Assembly: GCA_017555695.1 (NCBI GenBank)
Contig: JAFZFX010000022.1
Location: forward strand, 1 to 64,000
Length of the DNA stretch: 64,000 nucleotides
Direction of reading: 5' to 3'
DNA from: Alistipes sp.
GTDB lineage: Bacteria > Bacteroidota > Bacteroidia > Bacteroidales > Rikenellaceae
The notes under the pieces were generated by a model. It was given only the letters and a program-made list of their open reading frames with translations, did no database searches and was not told where the DNA came from. The position numbers were made by a program, and so were the translations under genes. Shown piece by piece: positions 62,831 through 64,000 of the stretch. Within the stretch, counting starts at the first letter, position 1; each line of letters starts with the position of its first letter.

Positions 62831-63036
62831 GGTGCGAAGCCCAACCGCGGCAGGCAAGTTTTCGGAATGAGGGCGGTGCGCAGACGGAGGGTTAAGAAAC
62901 GGATAACTTTTCACGAAGTAAAAGCGCGTAGGCGTCCGTTTTACCGACGGCAAGCTCCGACCCCGAAAACTTGTCACCGCGCCCATTTTGGATCCACCTT
63001 TTGTGGGCCAAAAGGTGGAGGCATCAAAAAGATGCC
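62831..63036. repeat. Copy B of the 205-base structured dispersed element
   Basis: It is largely identical to 31183-31385. The 11-bp inverted repeat CAAGTTTTCGG (62855-62865)/CCGAAAACTTG (62963-62973) is preserved exactly. The first 3' hairpin is TCCACCTTTTG/CAAAAGGTGGA (62993-63019) and the second is GGCATC/GATGCC (63020-63036). Compared with copy A these stems carry four base-pair substitutions, all compensated. Confidence 0.75.
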
Positions 63037-63039
63037 ATT

Positions 63040-63090
63040 TATTAAATGAGTATCCTCTTCGCGCTAATGGATAGTGTCCCACCACCGTAT
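63040..63090. repeat. Right copy of the small repeat module (locus B)
   Basis: AATGAGTATCCTCTTCGCGC with TAATGGATAGTGTCCCACCA and CCGTAT. Direct repeat of the module at the left edge of this repeat cluster. A further CCCACAGCCGCATA fragment lies at about 63129-63142. The remaining spacer to rsmH is AT-rich; TAACTTTA at 63203-63210 may be the rsmH -7 box. Confidence 0.5.
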
Positions 63091-63238
63091 AATACTAATC
63101 AACCTCATCCCACAAAATCATTCCCATCCCACAGCCGCATAAAATTTTCAGATTGTTAATAAATATCGCACCTCTTATTATAAAGAATTGTCGTAAAAAC
63201 TGTAACTTTACACCGTAAATAGATTTTATTGCGGTAAT

Positions 63239-64000
63239 ATGCCCTTAAACGACAATACATACCACACTCCGGTGCTGCTTGAGGAGTCGATGCAACTGCT
63301 CGACATCAAGCCCGATGGCACATATTGCGACCTCACATTTGGTGGCGGTGGCCACTCACGACGCATACTCGAACACCTCGGCCCCAAGGGTCGTCTCTTC
63401 TCCTTCGACCAGGATAGAGACACGCTCAAAAACGCCCCCGACGACGAGCGCTTCTGCTATGTGGAGAGCAACTTCCGCTTTCTGCGTGGTGCTTTGCGCC
63501 TGCGTGGCGTAGAGCAGGTGGATGGCATCCTTGCCGACCTGGGAGTATCGTCGCACCACTTCGATGCCACACACCGAGGCTTCTCGTTCCGTGGCGAGGG
63601 CCCGCTCGATATGCGTATGAATCAGCGCGGTGGCCGCACGGCAGCCGATGTGGTAAACACCTACGAGAGCGAGGCGTTGGGTCGTCTGCTCAAAGAGTAT
63701 GGCGAATTGGACACCACTTGGAAGATTGCGTCGTGCATAGTTCGCGCCCGCGAGCAGCAGCCCATACTCACCACAGCACAGTTGGTCGAGGCGGTGAAGC
63801 CCTGCACACCCAAGCGCGACGAGTCGAAGTTTCTGACCAAGCTCTTCCAGGCGTTGCGCATCGAGGTGAACGGCGAGATGGAGGCTCTGAAGATGGCGCT
63901 CGAGCAGTCACTCAAGGTGCTGAAGCCTGGTGGCCGTCTGGTGGTGATTTCGTACCACTCGCTGGAGGACAGATTGGTGAAGAACTTTATGCGTAGCGGC
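63239..64000 (+). CDS. rsmH: 16S rRNA (cytosine(1402)-N4)-methyltransferase, partial (cut by window end)
   Basis: The first 254 codons of a SAM-dependent methyltransferase. HTPVLLEESMQLLDIKPDG opens the protein, CDLTFGGGGHSR is the SAM-binding loop (about residues 32-43), and ILADLGVSSHHFD, RGFSFRGEGPLDMRMNQ and LVVISYHSLEDRLVK are diagnostic of RsmH/MraW. The ATG at 63239 gives the family N-terminus. It modifies C1402 of 16S rRNA and normally starts the dcw cluster after mraZ. Here mraZ is not upstream, and the downstream dcw genes would lie beyond the window. Confidence 0.95.
   Translation, partial: MPLNDNTYHTPVLLEESMQLLDIKPDGTYCDLTFGGGGHSRRILEHLGPKGRLFSFDQDRDTLKNAPDDERFCYVESNFRFLRGALRLRGVEQVDGILADLGVSSHHFDATHRGFSFRGEGPLDMRMNQRGGRTAADVVNTYESEALGRLLKEYGELDTTWKIASCIVRAREQQPILTTAQLVEAVKPCTPKRDESKFLTKLFQALRIEVNGEMEALKMALEQSLKVLKPGGRLVVISYHSLEDRLVKNFMRSG

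Noticed and set aside
62792..63049. The matching arginine-rich frame in the second copy
   Set aside because: Same reasoning; no promoter or start context, and it is shared only through the repeat.
1..64000. CRISPR array, prophage, restriction, toxin-antitoxin or other defence genes
   Set aside because: No regularly spaced repeats and no matching proteins were found on either strand.

Overview
The window is an ordinary-looking chromosomal segment of a Bacteroidales bacterium. Several lines support this. Recurrent promoters match the Bacteroidota pattern (TTTG, about 19-20 bases, TAnnTTTG), leaders are A-rich with little Shine-Dalgarno signal, and the gene content is typical of the order (GldE, DUF3098, DUF4270, GH97, Bacteroidales-type LspA, GT5 N-terminal-domain protein). 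GC is moderate to high, which fits a Rikenellaceae/Alistipes-like genome, but genus cannot be fixed from the sequence alone.

Layout. 1-333: leftward tandem promoters and a leader with a GTTCTTTGA box, probably of an rRNA operon lying left of the window. 513-6918: secreted ADP-ribosylglycohydrolase-like protein, lspA, tRNA-Leu(CAG), then an exported peptidoglycan-peptide trio (NlpC/P60 peptidase, dipeptide epimerase, transglutaminase-fold lipoprotein). 6985-9254 (minus): an AT-rich Crp-like regulator plus small DUF4405 membrane protein, and a CE15-like esterase. 9504-12043: PurF-like protein with a degenerate glutaminase domain, and a lactonase. 12125-28821 (minus): MATE pump, then a long unidirectional cluster read as priA, comF, dnaB, yifB, murG, murC, ftsQ, ftsA, ftsZ, gldE, PPTase, i.e. 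replication restart, the distal half of the dcw division/cell-wall cluster, and a gliding/lipoprotein-associated pair. 29064-30980: radical-SAM protein and YitT-family membrane protein, followed by a repeat-filled spacer. 31546-44053 (minus): C1 peptidase, topA, DUF4270 lipoprotein, GT5-like protein, queA, truB, uppP, DUF3098, ftsX, YfhO-family protein. 44167-50252: polyprenyl synthase, sugar MFS transporter, SDR plus aldehyde dehydrogenase, DUF819 protein. 50321-51633 (minus): hpf and a Xer recombinase. 51905-58257: GH97, cstA with a TPR-like partner, alpha/beta hydrolase, metallophosphoesterase. 58425-61982: tRNA-Leu(UAG), FAD-dependent oxidoreductase, two glycosyltransferase-like genes. 61983-63238: a gene-free spacer with a strong promoter, a candidate structured RNA and a cluster of repeats. 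63239-64000: rsmH, cut by the window edge.

The most interesting signals are non-coding. One is a probable undescribed or unassigned small RNA (about 62222-62374) with its own consensus promoter, a 12-bp closing helix, nested inner stems and a U-run. Another is a roughly 205-bp dispersed element present twice (31183-31385 and 62831-63036) whose hairpins differ by compensatory base changes, each copy bracketed by a second small repeat module. Structured leaders also precede cstA and the GH97 gene. Among proteins, the PurF paralogue has Ser in place of the catalytic Cys, FtsQ carries a coiled-coil insertion of over 100 residues, the dipeptide epimerase has an export signal, and the dcw cluster is split, with rsmH more than 40 kb from murG and no mraZ before it. 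No CRISPR array, prophage, insertion sequence or obvious defence system was seen.
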